This document shows, in pieces, positions 46,131 to 59,897 of a stretch of DNA of 64,000 nt. Origin of the DNA: Coenobita brevimanus (lineage: Eukaryota > Arthropoda > Malacostraca > Decapoda > Coenobitidae); NCBI GenBank assembly GCA_032717465.1, contig CM064669.1:43212267-43276266 (forward strand), read 5' to 3'. The notes beneath the pieces are model-generated. The model saw only the letters and a program-made list of their open reading frames with translations, did not search any database and was not told the origin of the DNA. A program made the translations under genes and the position numbers. Each line of letters begins with the position of its first letter. Position 1 is the first letter of the stretch.

Positions 46131-46546
46131 GTGATGCAGTAAATGAGGTTTGTTGTGCATGAAGAATGGTAAGGTGAATGAAGTGTGGCAAGGTGAATGA
46201 AGTGTGGCAAGGTGAATGAGGTATAGGGAGGTGAGTGAAGTGTGGTGTAATGATGAGGCGTGGTGATGTGAATGAAGTGTGGTCTAGCTAATGAGATGTG
46301 GGAGGATGAATGTATAGTGTGATGAATAAGTTTTGGTGTGGTTAATGTGGTGCACGGTGGTGGTGAAGGTGCGTGGTGTACAGCGTCAATCTCGAACCCG
46401 CTCCCTCATCACCAAACCCTCACATTCCCTTGCATCACAAACAGGGCGGAGGAGGGAGTGTGGGTGTCGGTCAGACACAACGGACATTTTGGATCCAGAA
46501 ACACCTTGCTGCTTAACCCCTTGAATCCCCGACGTTTTTCATTGGC

Positions 46547-46811
46547 ATTCTTGCCTTTCCTTATCATTATACTGGTTTATTCTTGCCTTTCCTTATCATT
46601 ATACTGGTTTATTCTTGCCTTTCCTTATCATTATACTGGTTTATTCTTGCCTTTTCTTATCATTATACTGGTTTATTCTTGCCTTTCCTAATCATTATAC
46701 TGGTTTATTCATGCCTTTTCTTATCATTATACTGGTTTATTCTTGCCTTTCCTTATCATTATACTGGTTTATTCTTGCCTTTCCTTATCATTATACTGGT
46801 CTATTCTTGCC
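46547..46811. repeat. 32-bp minisatellite, eight units, copy 1
   Basis: Unit TTCTTGCCTTTCCTTATCAT plus TATACTGGTTTA. Because 32 is not a multiple of three and no stop occurs in any forward phase, all three plus frames stay open and give hydrophobic Leu/Ile/Phe repeats. Confidence 0.97.
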
Positions 46812-47034
46812 ACCTCTATACAATTACATTCAGCACTGGCGATACATCTAGTAGTGACAAGGAAAATAATACTATATCTAATCTCTCTAGTTCAAAAAAT
46901 CTCTTCTGTGTTGAATAAAAGCGTCTAAAAGTAATACTAAAATAACTGATATCATCCGGCCGAAGGGGTTAAATGCTTCAGCAAGATGACATCTCTCACT
47001 TTATTCTTGCTACCCTGGTGGAGCAGAGTGCATA

Positions 47035-47520
47035 CCTCCGCCAGGGTTTGAGAGTATAAAGACAAACTGGGACAAGTCTGACCCTCACCTCTTGACAAAA
47101 ATTCAAGATTGTAGCAAAATGTTCAAGGTCACATGTCAAGAATGTAGCACGAAATGAACAGATTTTATGCAAGGGATATTATGCCTGTCTCATGTCTTGG
47201 TCCCTTGTCTTTATTTTGTTTCAAGACATTCATCTTGACTTTTCACCTTTTCGTTCAAAATTCAATCACTTAATCTACTGTCAATCCTCCATCGCTAATC
47301 TATATTTGATGCATATCCATCCAACAGATTTCCTTTGTCATGATGCTGACCTTGACTTGTGGCCTATTGCGCCCAAAATTTGATCATTATTTCCTCTGAT
47401 GGTTTTCATTTGGTTTTCTACATCTGGTGAAAAATCCATCAAATAATTTTCCGTACCGGCAATGGTGGCAAGGGACAGCGTGACCAATCCACCGAACCAA
47501 CCATTTAACCCTGGCGGAGG
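47035..47520. mobile_element. TIR element, 486 bp, TA-flanked, at the copy 1/2 junction
   Basis: Perfect 14-bp terminal inverted repeats (CCTCCGCCAGGGTT / AACCCTGGCGGAGG), each flanked by TA. TA duplication with short TIRs fits a Tc1/mariner-type MITE, but no transposase or unrelated second copy confirms it. The unit boundary used here (about 47299) lies inside it. Confidence 0.55.
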
Positions 47521-47545
47521 TAAAAATACGCCATGGTCATGAAGG

Positions 47546-48790
47546 GGTTAAAACTATCACTACTTGGCTATCAGTAACACAACTACCATTACTGGTAACA
47601 TTATATCATCACTACTATTATCATCGTCTCACTCACTACCATAACTACCACACTGTTCACAACTACCATTGCTGGTAACATTATATCATCACTACTATTA
47701 TCATCGTCTCACTCATTACCATAACTACCATTAACACAACTATCACTGCTGGTAGCATTATATCATCACTACTATTATCATCGTCTCACTCATACCATAA
47801 CTGCCACAATGTTCACAACGACCATTGCTGGTAACATTATATCATCACTACTATTATCATCGTCTAACTCACTACCATAACTACCACAATGTTCACAACT
47901 ATCACTGCTAATAACATAATACTTTAATCGTCTAACTCACTATCATAACAGCCATATTGTTCATTAGAATCACTGCTACCACAGTCAACATCACTATCAC
48001 CAGCACAATTAACACAACTATAAGCACCATCACCATCACTACGGCTAGCGCTATCCTTATCACTGCTATCACAGTCAACATCACTATCACCAGAACAATT
48101 AACACAACTATAAGCACCATCACCATCACTACGGCTACCGCTATCCTTATCACTGCTATCACAGTCAACATCACTATCACCAGCACAATTAACACAACTA
48201 TAAGCAACATCACCATCACTACGGCTAGCGCTATCCTTATCACTGCTATCACAACCAACACCACTATCACCAGCACAATTAACACATCAGTACCATCGCT
48301 ATCACTTCGACTAGCGCTATCCTTATCACTGTCATCACAGTCATCACTATCACCAGCACAAATAACACAACTATCAGCAGCATCACAATCACTACGGCTA
48401 ACACTATCCTCATCCTCACCACAATTACCATTATCATCATAACCGTCACTACTACCTCTTTGTAAGTACCGCTACCACAACTACTACTTTTTTCACTATC
48501 ACCATAGCCTCAACTACCACTATCATCTTAATCACCGCTACCACAGCTAAGACTGTTAACACAATCACCACTGCAACAATTACTATCAATATAATCATCA
48601 CTACCATCATTACAACTATTACCACTATCATTATTTCCACAGTTACTGCTCCACTATTACCAATGACTATCATAATCAATACTACCACAACTATCACTAC
48701 CATAATCATCACAACCACAATTACCACTGTTATAATCACTGCTACCACCATTTACCACTACCACCATCACCGCTACCACAACTACAAGTA
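47546..48790. repeat. ATC/ACC-rich tandem repeat block, copy 2
   Basis: Same layout as in copy 1, with four 90-bp units (marks at 47982, 48072, 48162, 48252). Because 90 is a multiple of three, the block reads as a Thr/Ile-rich repeat of 30 residues on one strand and Val/Ile-rich on the other; neither looks like a real protein. Confidence 0.92.
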
Positions 48791-49768
48791 GTTCCACATC
48801 TGTATGGATGAAAGGGATACTGATGGAGAACACTGCCTCTAATGGCGACAAAAATCGTTGCCTTTATTTCTTGTTGTTGACATACAGGATTTTATTCAGC
48901 TTAAGAGAAAACCTCTTGGTATCTAAGGTGGATAATAGTCCTCATCAGCATTTTAATGAAGGAAATGTTAACTATTTCACTCCTGCTGCGCCAAACCTTT
49001 CGATCCACTTCATCTAATGTTGAATATCGTCTCCATCAGCCTTCTAATAAAAGAAATATTGACTATACCACTCCTGCTGCGCCAAACCTTTCTATTCACT
49101 TCACATGTGTGGCCTCTCATCGTCTCACCGTTAACAAGTGTCCAGTAACCATTTCAGAACGTGAGAAATCTTAACTATTTAGTTCTTGCTATTGCTGAAC
49201 GATTTTAATTATGTTATGGGTGGCCCTCGTAGTGTAAGGGTTAAGAAAAGATAAAACCAGTTCATATATAACATCACAGCTGCACTAACGAACAACAACA
49301 GGTTTGGATATTCCAGGTTGTCTATAAGTGATGCGCGGTGGCAGATGTGTTGGGCTGGTTAGCTTTGGTTTTGGTAGTGGCGGCACAGACACACACATAC
49401 AGTACACGAGGTAATCTGGCGACGGGGTGGCAAGGGTACACGGCTTGTGACCCAGCAGGGTATCTCTGACTCTCGGGGTACTCCCCCCCCCCAAGATGCT
49501 TCTCGGTGGAGTCCAGGGCTCAGAGTCATCAACAAACTTACAATAAAACCCTCTCCTAACTAAGACTGGCTCCCGTATTCTCGCAGGCTCCATACCACCT
49601 TTCCCTTACCAGCTCACTTCTGTGCATGCCGCGTTAATATTATGCTGTGTTTATGCCAACTGTGTCGATGTTAAGATGTAAAAAGTCATACAAGAGAATA
49701 TAAAGGTGAAATATACCACTGTTTCGCTATGGAAAGAGGTACTGGAAGACCTTCCCACCTCTCTGAGG

Positions 49769-49848
49769 GCAGGGTGGCCCCGTGGTAGAGCGTCGGACTC
49801 GGGACCGGAGGGTCGTGAGTTCGAACTATACACGGTAGCTGCCATGCA
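49769..49848 (+). mobile_element. tRNA-like SINE head, copy 2
   Basis: Same sequence as at 43251; A box at 49775. Confidence 0.5.
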
Positions 49849-51268
49849 GGGAGGGGTAGCGCCCTGCTCTCACCTAGCAGGGCTATATGATCTAATTAGG
49901 TCATGCTGCGGGAAACATTTCCCTTTGCCTTCCCACCTCTTTCTTTTGTATATTACACCCGACTATTCCCTTGCATAACATTTATGTCTTTCAAAGGTCG
50001 ACACAGGTTGGACAAATAACACACCACAGATTAACGTGGCATATGTAAGAATAAACTGTTAAGGAAGAGGCGCTACAGAGTCACCTGAGGTGACGAGAAT
50101 ACGAGTCTTGGTTTTCCCAGGAAGAACATGATGTTGGGAAAATGTCTGTGCTTTCCTGTGTTTGTCCTTCCTGGAAAAATTGATCTCAGTTAGGTCGGGG
50201 AAGTGATGATAAGTTTGTGTAGTGAATCTTGGCTCGGAAGCATCTGGCTGGTACCTCACACACCCACACCCGCCAATACCAAAACCCGGTGGATTAGGCC
50301 TGGCCAGGACCTGACTGTACTAAATGCAGGTTAGGACAGGGACACCACTGGAAAAAAAAACGAGCCGGGACGCTACCTCCTGGGTGGCTTGGAAACGCGT
50401 CCAGAAACTCACACGCGTGTGCACTTGCTTGTGCAATTCCACGCACACACAAGTGCATAGATATGAAAATGAAGGAACATGTTAAAATTTCCGGATTAGT
50501 TTTGACAGGTAGCTACAGTTTAATTAGTTATTGTCGCAGTCGAAGGTATTGCTGTGTTGTGCAATCGTCAGTATCAGGTTTCAGAGTATGCAGTACTATC
50601 AACAGCGGCTAAAATTGTCATCGTTTAGTATACTGGTACAGGGTCCGGAATGATCCCGTAAGCATTCTCTGCCCTAAGTCTACTAATAGCAAGTCGGATC
50701 ACTTCCATCTAAAACGGGTCAAAGCTGGCGCAGGGGGCGGAGCATCAGAGTGACATCAGCTGGCACGAAACCCAAGTTCACTTGAAGCCTGACCGTGGTG
50801 GTGAGTGGATGTATGCTGCACTCTCCAGATCATGACACATTTTTAGTCCGAAGTGAGGGAAGGGACTGAAATCTGTGAGGGAAGGCGTAGGGATGTGAGG
50901 GAACCTACTGCTATGTTATACGGTTAAACGAGTCCGCACTTCTTTCCCATCTTCGTTTTCCCTTATTATAAATGTTTAATTTGAGTCTGCCCTTGTATAC
51001 ATTTTCTGTTACTTAAGCCGACTGACGTCACACACAAGCCAAGCCTCCCTGTGCACTGAGGGAAAGTGAACCGACTTGGTATTAGTAGACTTTGCTCTCT
51101 GCCCATCAGTGGCCCAGTGATACGATGTATCCGTACACGAGGCTGTACTAGAAAAGTAGTCATTAATTCACACGATCTCATTCTGTATCTGCCATGATAG
51201 AACCTCTCGCAATATACAGTATGTTGAACATTTATGCTTAAGTGTTGGAGTGAATAATTATGGGGAAG

Positions 51269-51273
<5 letters not shown>

Positions 51274-51339
<66 letters not shown>
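51274..51339. repeat. (GT)33 microsatellite, copy 2
   Basis: Same locus as in copy 1, slightly longer. Confidence 0.97.
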
Positions 51340-51340
<1 letters not shown>

Positions 51341-52238
51341 CTTCCCTCCTAAGAAGCCTTCTATTACTCACTGTTTCTACATTTATCTTCCCTCCTAAGA
51401 AGCATTCTATTACTCACTGTTTCTACATTTTACTTGGTCTGGTATACAAATTATTTACGTATCTACTTACATAAAACAATACTCATACAGTGTTCATAGA
51501 AAAGGGAAGGCATACTAGCCAAAAAATAAGTTATGTGCTGGGTTAAAGCATATTTCACAGAAGACTTAACCAACTTGTGTGAGGAAAGTGTAGAAAACAG
51601 AAAGGGTCTACTCCGACTGCAGCTCCCTTCGACAAAACAGCCAGATGCTAACTTGTGTGAGGAAGGTATAAAAACATGAAGGGTCTACCACAACTGCCGC
51701 TCCCTTCGACAAAATAGCCTTGGTGTTCGAATGAGCAAACATGAACAACTTTATTTGAAAAACTGAGGAGGATACATGGTATGATCTATTTCACCTTTGA
51801 TTTTTCTGGAGAAGCACAAAGTTACAGAATGCAGCCGTGACTGATCAATGATCTCTCCGTGGTTACGTCTGCACTGACCTAAAATGATACAAACACATAA
51901 TTATTTGGGAGCATCGAAATGGTTATGTAACTGATTGAGCTTATATTTATTGTGACAATGAATGTTTTTGACAGCTTCTTCCAATATTCAACTGTAAGAA
52001 TATTATGTCCACTTTTCCAATTACTTCCCGTACCAATTAATAAGTTGTCATAAAATACAACGTTGAATTTAAACATGATTTTATATGTCACACAGGTGCC
52101 TTCTTCCAGAGAATAAAGTTTTCTCTCCTGTAACCCCTCCATTTAAATATAATCATCTGGCGTTTACCAAAATTAAGACGGCCTAGGGTTGAAGGCGTCA
52201 CCATTGCAGTGATAGGATCTTTTTACGTTGTAGGTATG

Positions 52239-52655
52239 TTGGATGAGGTGTAATTTACGGCAGGTGTGGTAACAAGGGTGTAGTTAATGGCAGACGATGT
52301 AAATGGGGTGTAATTTACGGCAGGTGTTATGAATGAGGTGTAGTTTATGGCAGGCGTTGTAAATGATGTGTAGTTAATTGGAGACGTTGTGAATCTGGTG
52401 TATTTCACGGCAGGCGTGGTGAATCGGGTGTAATTTATGACAGGTATTGTGAATGAGGTGTAATTTTGGGTAGGAGTGGTGAATGGCGTGAAGTTTAGGG
52501 CAGATGTGGTGAATAGGGTGTGGTGAATGGGGGTGAAGTTTATGACAGATGTGGTGAATGGGGTGTAGTTTATAGCAGGTGTGGTGAACGGGGTGAAGTT
52601 TAAGACAGATGTGGTGAATCAAGCGTTATTTTCACGCAGGTGTGGTGAATGAGGT
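52239..52655. repeat. ~30-bp GTG-rich minisatellite, copy 2
   Basis: Same array with a few substitutions. Confidence 0.88.
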
Positions 52656-53071
52656 GTGATGCAGTAAATGAGGTTTGTTGTGCATGAAGAATGGTAAGGT
52701 GAATGAAGTGTGGCAAGGTGAATGAAGTGTGGCAAGGTGAATGAGGTATAGGGAGGTGAGTGAAGTGTGGTGTAATGATGAGGCGTGGTGATGTGAATGA
52801 AGTGTGGTCTAGCTAATGAGATGTGGGAGGATGAATGTATAGTGTGATGAATAAGTTTTCGTGTTGTTAATGTGGTGCACGGTGGTGGTGAAGGTGCGTG
52901 GTGTACAGCGTCAGTCTCGAACCCGCTCCCTCATCACCAAACCCTCACATTCCCTTGCATCACAAACAGGGCGGAGGAGGGAGTGTGGGTGTCGGTCAGA
53001 CACAACGGACATTTTGGATCCAGAAACACCTTGCTGCTTAACCCCTTGAATCCCCGACGTTTTTCATTGGC

Positions 53072-53336
53072 ATTCTTGCCTTTCCTTATCATTATACTGG
53101 TTTATTCTTGCCTTTCCTTATTATTATACTGGTTTATTCTTGCCTTTCCTTATCATTATACTGGTTTATTCTTGCCTTTTCTTATCATTATACTGGTTTA
53201 TTCTTGCCTTTCCTAATCATTATACTGGTTTATTCATGCCTTTTCTTATCATTATACTGGTTTATTCTTGCCTTTCCTTATCATTATACTGGTTTATTCT
53301 TGCCTTTCCTTATCATTATACTGGTCTATTCTTGCC
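53072..53336. repeat. 32-bp minisatellite, eight units, copy 2
   Basis: Same as copy 1 with one T-for-C change in the second unit. Confidence 0.97.
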
Positions 53337-53559
53337 ACCTCTATACAATTACGTTCAGCACTGGCGATACATCTAGTAGTGACAAGGAAAATAATACTAT
53401 ATCTAATCTCTCTAGTTCAAAAAATCTCTTCTGTGTTGAATAAAAGCGTCTAAAAGTAATACTAAAATAACTGATATCATCCGGCCGAAGGGGTTAAATG
53501 CTTCAGCAAGATGACATCTCTCACTTTATTCTTGCTACCCTGGTGGAGCAGAGTCCATA

Positions 53560-54045
53560 CCTCCGCCAGGGTTTGAGAGTATAAAGACAAACTGGGACAA
53601 GTCTGACCCTCACCTCTTGACAAAAATTCAAGATTGTAGCAAAATGTTCGAGGTCACATGTCAAGAATGTAGCACGAAATGAACAGATTTTATGCAAGGG
53701 ATATTATGCCTGTCTCATGTCTTGGTCCCTTGTCTTTATTTTGTTTGAAGACATTCATCTTGACTTTTCACCTTTTCGTTCAAAATTCAATCACTTAATC
53801 TACTGTCAATCCTCCATCGCTAATCTATATTTGATGCATATCCATCCAACAGATTTCCTTTGTCATGATGCTGACCTTGACTTGTGGCCTATTGCGCCCA
53901 AAATTTGATCATTATTTCCTCTGATGGTTTTCATTTGGTTTTCTACATCTGGTGAAAAATCCATCAAATAATTTTCCGTACCGGCAATGGTGGCAAGGGA
54001 CAGCGTGACCAATCCACCGAACCAACCATTTAACCCTGGCGGAGG
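53560..54045. mobile_element. TIR element at the copy 2/3 junction
   Basis: Same as at 47035, with TIRs and TA flanks preserved. Confidence 0.55.
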
Positions 54046-54070
54046 TAAAAATACGCCATGGTCATGAAGG

Positions 54071-55315
54071 GGTTAAAACTATCACTACTTGGCTATCAGT
54101 AACACAACTACCATTACTGGTAACATTATATCATCACTACTATTATCATCGTCTCACTCACTACCATAACTACCACACTGTTCACAACTACCATTGCTGG
54201 TAACATTATATCATCACTACTATTATCATCGTCTCACTCATTACCATAACTACCATTAACACAACTATCACTGCTGGTAACATTATATCATCACTACTAT
54301 TATCATCGTCTCACTCATACCATAACTGCCACAATGTTCACAACGACCATTGCTGGTAACATTATATCATCACTACTATTATCATCGTCTAACTCACTAC
54401 CATAACTACCACAATGTTCACAACTATCACTGCTAATAACATAATACTTTAATCGTCTAACTCACTATCATAACAGCCATATTGTTCATTAGAATCACTG
54501 CTACCACAGTCAACATCACTATCACCAGCACAATTAACACAACTATAAGCACCATCACCATCACTACGGCTAGCGCTATCCTTATCACTGCTATCACAGT
54601 CAACATCACTATCACCAGAACAATTAACACAACTATAAGCACCATCACCATCACTACGGCTACCGCTATCCTTATCACTGCTATCACAGTCAACATCACT
54701 ATCACCAGCACAATTAACACAACTATAAGCAACATCACCATCACTACGGCTAGCGCTATCCTTATCACTGCTATCACAACCAACACCACTATCACCAGCA
54801 CAATTAACACATCAGTACCATCGCTATCACTTCGACTAGCGCTATCCTTATCACTGTCATCACAGTCATCACTATCACCAGCACAAATAACACAACTATC
54901 AGCAGCATCACAATCACTACGGCTAACACTATCCTCATCCTCACCACAATTACCATTATCATCATAACCGTCACTACTACCTCTTTGTAAGTACCGCTAC
55001 CACAACTACTACTTTTTTCACTATCACCATAGCCTCAACTACCACTATCATCTTAATCACCGCTACCACAGCTAACACTGTTAACACAATCACCACTGCA
55101 ACAATTACTATCAATATAATCATCACTACCATCATTACAACTATTACCACTATCATTATTTCCACAGTTACTGCTCCACTATTACCAATGACTATCATAA
55201 TCAATACTACCACAACTATCACTACCATAATCATCACAACCACAATTACCACTGTTATAATCACTGCTACCACCATTTACCACTACCACCATCACCGCTA
55301 CCACAACTACAAGTA
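54071..55315. repeat. ATC/ACC-rich tandem repeat block, copy 3
   Basis: Same as copy 2 with four 90-bp units. Confidence 0.92.
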
Positions 55316-56290
55316 GTTCCACATCTGTATGGATGAAAGGGATACTGATGGAGAACACTGCCTCTAATGGCGACAAAAATCGTTGCCTTTATTTCTTGTT
55401 GTTGACATACAGGATTTTATTCAGCTTAAGAGAAAACCTCTTGGTATCTAAGGTGGATAATAGTCCTCATCAGCATTTTAATGAAGGAAATGTTAACTAT
55501 TTCACTCCTGCTGCGCCAAACCTTTCGATCCACTTCATCTAATGTTGAATATCGTCTCCATCAGCCTTCTAATAAAAGAAATATTGACTATACCACTCCT
55601 GCTGCGCCAAACCTTTCTATTCACTTCACATGTGTGGCCTCTCATCGTCTCACCGTTAACAAGTGTCCAGTAACCATTTCAGAACGTGAGAAATCTTAAC
55701 TATTTGGTTCTTGCTATTGCTGAACGATTTTAATTATGTTATGGGTGGCCCTCGTAGTGTAAGGGTTAAGAAAAGATAAAACCAGTTCATATATAACATC
55801 ACAGCTGCACTAACGAACAACAACAGGTTTGGATATTCCAGGTTGTCTATAAGTGATGCGCGGTGGCAGATGTGTTGGGCTGGTTAGCTTTGGTTTTGGT
55901 AGTGGCGGCACAGACACACACATACAGTACACGAGGTAATCTGGCGACGGGGTGGCAAGGGTACACGGCTTGTGACCCAGCAGGGTATCTCTGACTCTCG
56001 GGGTACTCCCCCCCAAGATGCTTCTCGGTGGAGTCCAGGGCTCAGAGTCATCAACAAACTTACAATAAAACCCTCTCCTAACTAAGACTGGCTCCCGTAT
56101 TCTCGCAGGCTCCATACCACCTTTCCCTTACCAGCTCACTTCTGTGCATGCCGCGTTAATATTATGCTGTGTTTATGCCAACTGTGTCGATGTTAAGATG
56201 TAAAAAGTCATACAAGAGAATATAAAGGTGAAATATACCACTGTTTCGCTATGGAAAGAGGTACTGGAAGACCTTCCCACCTCTCTGAGG

Positions 56291-56370
56291 GCAGGGTGGC
56301 CCCGTGGTAGAGCGTCGGACTCGGGACCGGAGGGTCGTGAGTTCGAACTATACACGGTAGCTGCCATGCA
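56291..56370 (+). mobile_element. tRNA-like SINE head, copy 3
   Basis: Same sequence as at 43251; A box at 56297. Confidence 0.5.
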
Positions 56371-57163
56371 GGGAGGGGTAGCGCCCTGCTCTCACCTAGC
56401 AGGGCTATATGATCTAATAAGGTCATGCTGCGGGAAACATTTCCCTTTGCCTTCCCACCTCTTTCTTTTGTATATTACACCCGACTATTCCCTTGCATAA
56501 CATTTATGTCTTTCAAAGGTCGACACAGGTTGGACAAATAACACACCACAGATTAACGTGGCATATGTAAGAATAAACTGATAAGGAAGAGGCGCTACAG
56601 AGTCACCTGAGGTGACGAGAATACGAGTCTTGGTTTTCCCAGGAAGAACATGATGTTGGGAAAATGTCTGTGCTTTCCTGTGTTTGTCCTTCCTGGAAAA
56701 ATTGATCTCAGTTAGGTCGGGGAAGTGATGATAAGTTTGTGTAGTGAATCTTGGCTCGGAAGCATCTGGCTGGTACCTCACACACCCACACCCGCCAATA
56801 CCAAAACCCGGTGGATTAGGCCTGGCCAGGACCTGACTGTACTAAATGCAGGTTAGGACAGGGACACCACTGGAAAAAAAAACGAGCCGGGACGCTACCT
56901 CCTGGGTGGCTTGGAAACGCGTCCAGAAACTCACACGCGTGTGCACTTGCTTGTGCAATTCCACGCACACACAAGTGCATAGATATGAAAATGAAGGAAC
57001 ATGTTAAAATTTCCGGATTAGTTTTGACAGGTAGCTACAGTTTAATTAGTTATTGTCGCAATCGAAGGTATTGCTGTGTTGTGCAATCGTCAGTATCAGG
57101 TTTCAGAGTATGCAGTACTATCAACAGCGGCTAAAATTGTCATCGTTTAGTATACTGGTACAG

Positions 57164-57462
57164 TATACTGGTACAGCAAACTCTCATCCCTTTTCTGTCC
57201 AACTCTCTAATGCAAGAGTTAACCGTTACTCCCAGTCTTTCATTTATGCAACAGGTCAGCTCTGGAACTGTCTCCCTCTGTCTGTATTTCCTGCTGCCTA
57301 TGATCTCCAGTCTTTCAAACGCAGTGTGTCCAGGCATCTCAAAATGATCGGATCTTGAATTTGGCTCTCTATTGTATTTTGTTTTTCTCTTGGAGGGAAC
57401 TGTTACTGCGGGCCATGGCCTTTGGTTCCTTCTTCCTCGCATAAAAAAAAAAAAAAAAAAAA
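57164..57462 (+). mobile_element. 5'-truncated LINE insertion with poly(A), only in copy 3
   Basis: Coding tail of the 10.4-kb LINE family (RYSQSFIYATGQLWNCLP, then SVFPAAYDLQSFKRSVSRHL to a TGA near 57357), its 3' UTR and a 20-A tail (57443-57462). Copies 1 and 2 have the empty site. A 13-bp target word TATACTGGTACAG is doubled on the 5' side (57151 and 57164) instead of flanking the insert. The Trp codon lost in the 10.4-kb copy is intact here. Confidence 0.9.
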
Positions 57463-58090
57463 GGGTCCGGAATGATCCCGTAAGCATTCTCTGCCCTAAG
57501 TCTACTAATAGCAAGTCGGATCACTTCCATCTAAAACGGGTCAAAGCTGGCGCAGGGGGCGGAGCATCAGAGTGACATCAGCTGGCACGAAACCCAAGTT
57601 CACTTGAAGCCTGACCGTGGTGGTGAGTGGATGTATGCTGCACTCTCCAGATCATGACACATTTTTAGTCCGAAGTGAGGGAAGGGACTGAAATCTGTGA
57701 GGGAAGGCGTAGGGATGTGAGGGAACCTACTGCTATGTTATACGGTTAAACGAGTCCGCACTTCTTTCCCATCTTCGTTTTCCCTTATTATAAATGTTTA
57801 ATTTGAGTCTGCCCTTGTATACATTTTCTGTTACTTAAGCCGACTGACGTCACACACAAGCCAAGCCTCCCTGTGCACTGAGGGAAAGTGAACCGACTTG
57901 GTATTAGTAGACTTTGCTCTCTGCCCATCAGTGGCCCAGTGATACGATGTATCCGTACACGAGGCTGTACTAGAAAAGTAGTCATTAATTCACACGATCT
58001 CATTCTGTATCTGCCATGATAGAACCTCTCGCAATATACAGTATGTTGAACATTTATGCTTAAGTGTTGGAGTGAATAATTATGGCGAAG

Positions 58091-58095
<5 letters not shown>

Positions 58096-58165
<70 letters not shown>
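58096..58165. repeat. (GT)35 microsatellite, copy 3
   Basis: Same locus as in copy 1, longest of the three. Confidence 0.97.
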
Positions 58166-58166
<1 letters not shown>

Positions 58167-59064
58167 CTTCCCTCCTAAGAAGCCTTCTATTACTCACTGT
58201 TTCTACATTTATCTTCCCTCCTAAGAAGCATTCTATTACTCACTGTTTCTACATTTTACTTGGTTTGGTATACAAATTATTTACGTATCTACTTACATAA
58301 AACAATACTCATACAGTGTTCATAGAAAAGGGAAGGCATACTAGCCAAAAAATAAGTTATCTGCTGGGTTAAAGCATATTTCACAGAAGACTTAACCAAC
58401 TTGTGTGAGGAAAGTGTAGAAAACAGAAAGGGTCTACTCCGACTGCAGCTCCCTTCGACAAAACAGCCAGATGCTAACTTGTGTGAGGAAGGTATAAAAA
58501 CATGAAGGGTCTACCACAACTGCCGCTCCCTTCGACAAAATAGCCTTGGTGTTCGAATGAGCAAACATGAACAACTTTATTTGAAAAACTGAGGAGGATA
58601 CATGGTATGATCTATTTCACCTTTGATTTTTCTGGAGAAGCACAAAGTTACAGAATGCAGCAGTGACTGATCAATGATCTCTCCGTGGTTACGTCTGCAC
58701 TGACCTAAAATGATACAAACACATAATTATTTGGGAGCATCGAAATGGTTATGTAACTGATTGAGCATATATTTATTGTGACAATGAATGTTTTTGACAG
58801 CTTCTTCCAATATTCAACTGTAAGAATATTATGTCCACTTTTCCAATTACTTCCCGTACCAATTAATAAGTTGTCATAAAATACAACGTTGAATTTAAAC
58901 ATGATTTTATATGTCACACAGGTGCCTTCTTCCAGAGAATAAAGTTTTCTCTCCTGTAACCCCTCCATTTAAATATAATCATCTGGCGTTTACCAAAATT
59001 AAGACGGCCTAGGGTTGAAGGCGTCACCATTGCAGTGATAGGATCTTTTTACGTTGTAGGTATG

Positions 59065-59481
59065 TTGGATGAGGTGTAATTTACGGCAGGTGTGGTAACA
59101 AGGGTGTAGTTAATGGCAGACGATGTAAATGGGGTGTAATTTACGGCAGGTGTTATGAATGAGGTGTAGTTTATGGCAGGCGTTGTAAATGATGTGTAGT
59201 TAATGGGAGACGTTGTGAATCTGGTGTATTTTACGGCAGGAGTGGTGAATCGGGTGTAATTTATGACAGGTATTGTGAATGAGGTGTAATTTTGGGCAGG
59301 AGTGGTGAATGGGGTGAAGTTTAGGGCAGATGTGGTGAATAGGGTGTGGTGAATGGGGGTGAAGTTTATGACAGATGTGGTGAATGGGGTGTAGTTTATA
59401 GCAGGTGTGGTGAACGGGGTGAAGTTTAAGACAGATGTGGTGAATCAAGCGTTATTTTCACGCAGGTGTGGTGAATGAGGT
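59065..59481. repeat. ~30-bp GTG-rich minisatellite, copy 3
   Basis: Same array, closest to copy 1. Confidence 0.88.
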
Positions 59482-59897
59482 GTGATGCAGTAAATGAGGT
59501 TTGTTGTGCATGAAGAATGGTAAGGTGAATGAAGTGTGGCAAGGTGAATGAAGTGTGGCAAGGTGAATGAGGTATAGGGAGGTGAGTGAAGTGTGGTGTA
59601 ATGATGAGGCGTGGTGATGTGAATGAAGTGTGGTCTAGCTAATGAGATGTGGGAGGATGAATGTATAGTGTGATGAATAAGTTTTGGTGTGGTTAATGTG
59701 GTGCACGGTGGTGGTGAAGGTGCGTGGTGTACAGCGTCAATCTCGAACCCGCTCCCTCATCACCAAACCCTCACATTCCCTTGCATCACAAACAGGGCGG
59801 AGGAGGGAGTGTGGGTGTCGGTCAGACACAACGGCCATTTTGGATCCAGAAACACCTTGCTGCTTAACCCCTTGAATCCCCGACGTTTTTCATTGGC

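Larger units (their letters stand above)
40962..47298. repeat. 6.5-kb tandem unit, copy 1
   Basis: Homology to the next copies begins at TTTGATGCATATCCATCCAA (GATGCAT at 40971, 47308, 53833, 60691). Copy 1 is 6337 bp by these marks, about 180 bp shorter because its 90-bp sub-array has two units rather than four. Up to about 41930 it is clearly diverged from copies 2-4; beyond that it is nearly identical to copy 2. No gene is recognised in the unit. Confidence 0.95.
47299..53823. repeat. 6.5-kb tandem unit, copy 2
   Basis: 6525 bp between marks and nearly identical to copy 3, with scattered single-base differences (for example GGGG for GGCG before the GT run at 51264, TTTCGTGTTG for TTTGGTGTGG near 52860). 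Confidence 0.96.

Noticed and set aside
47957..48442. 161-codon Thr/Ile-rich frame repeated in three unit copies
   Set aside because: A by-product of the 90-bp array, whose length is a multiple of three. Conservation reflects recent duplication, not selection.
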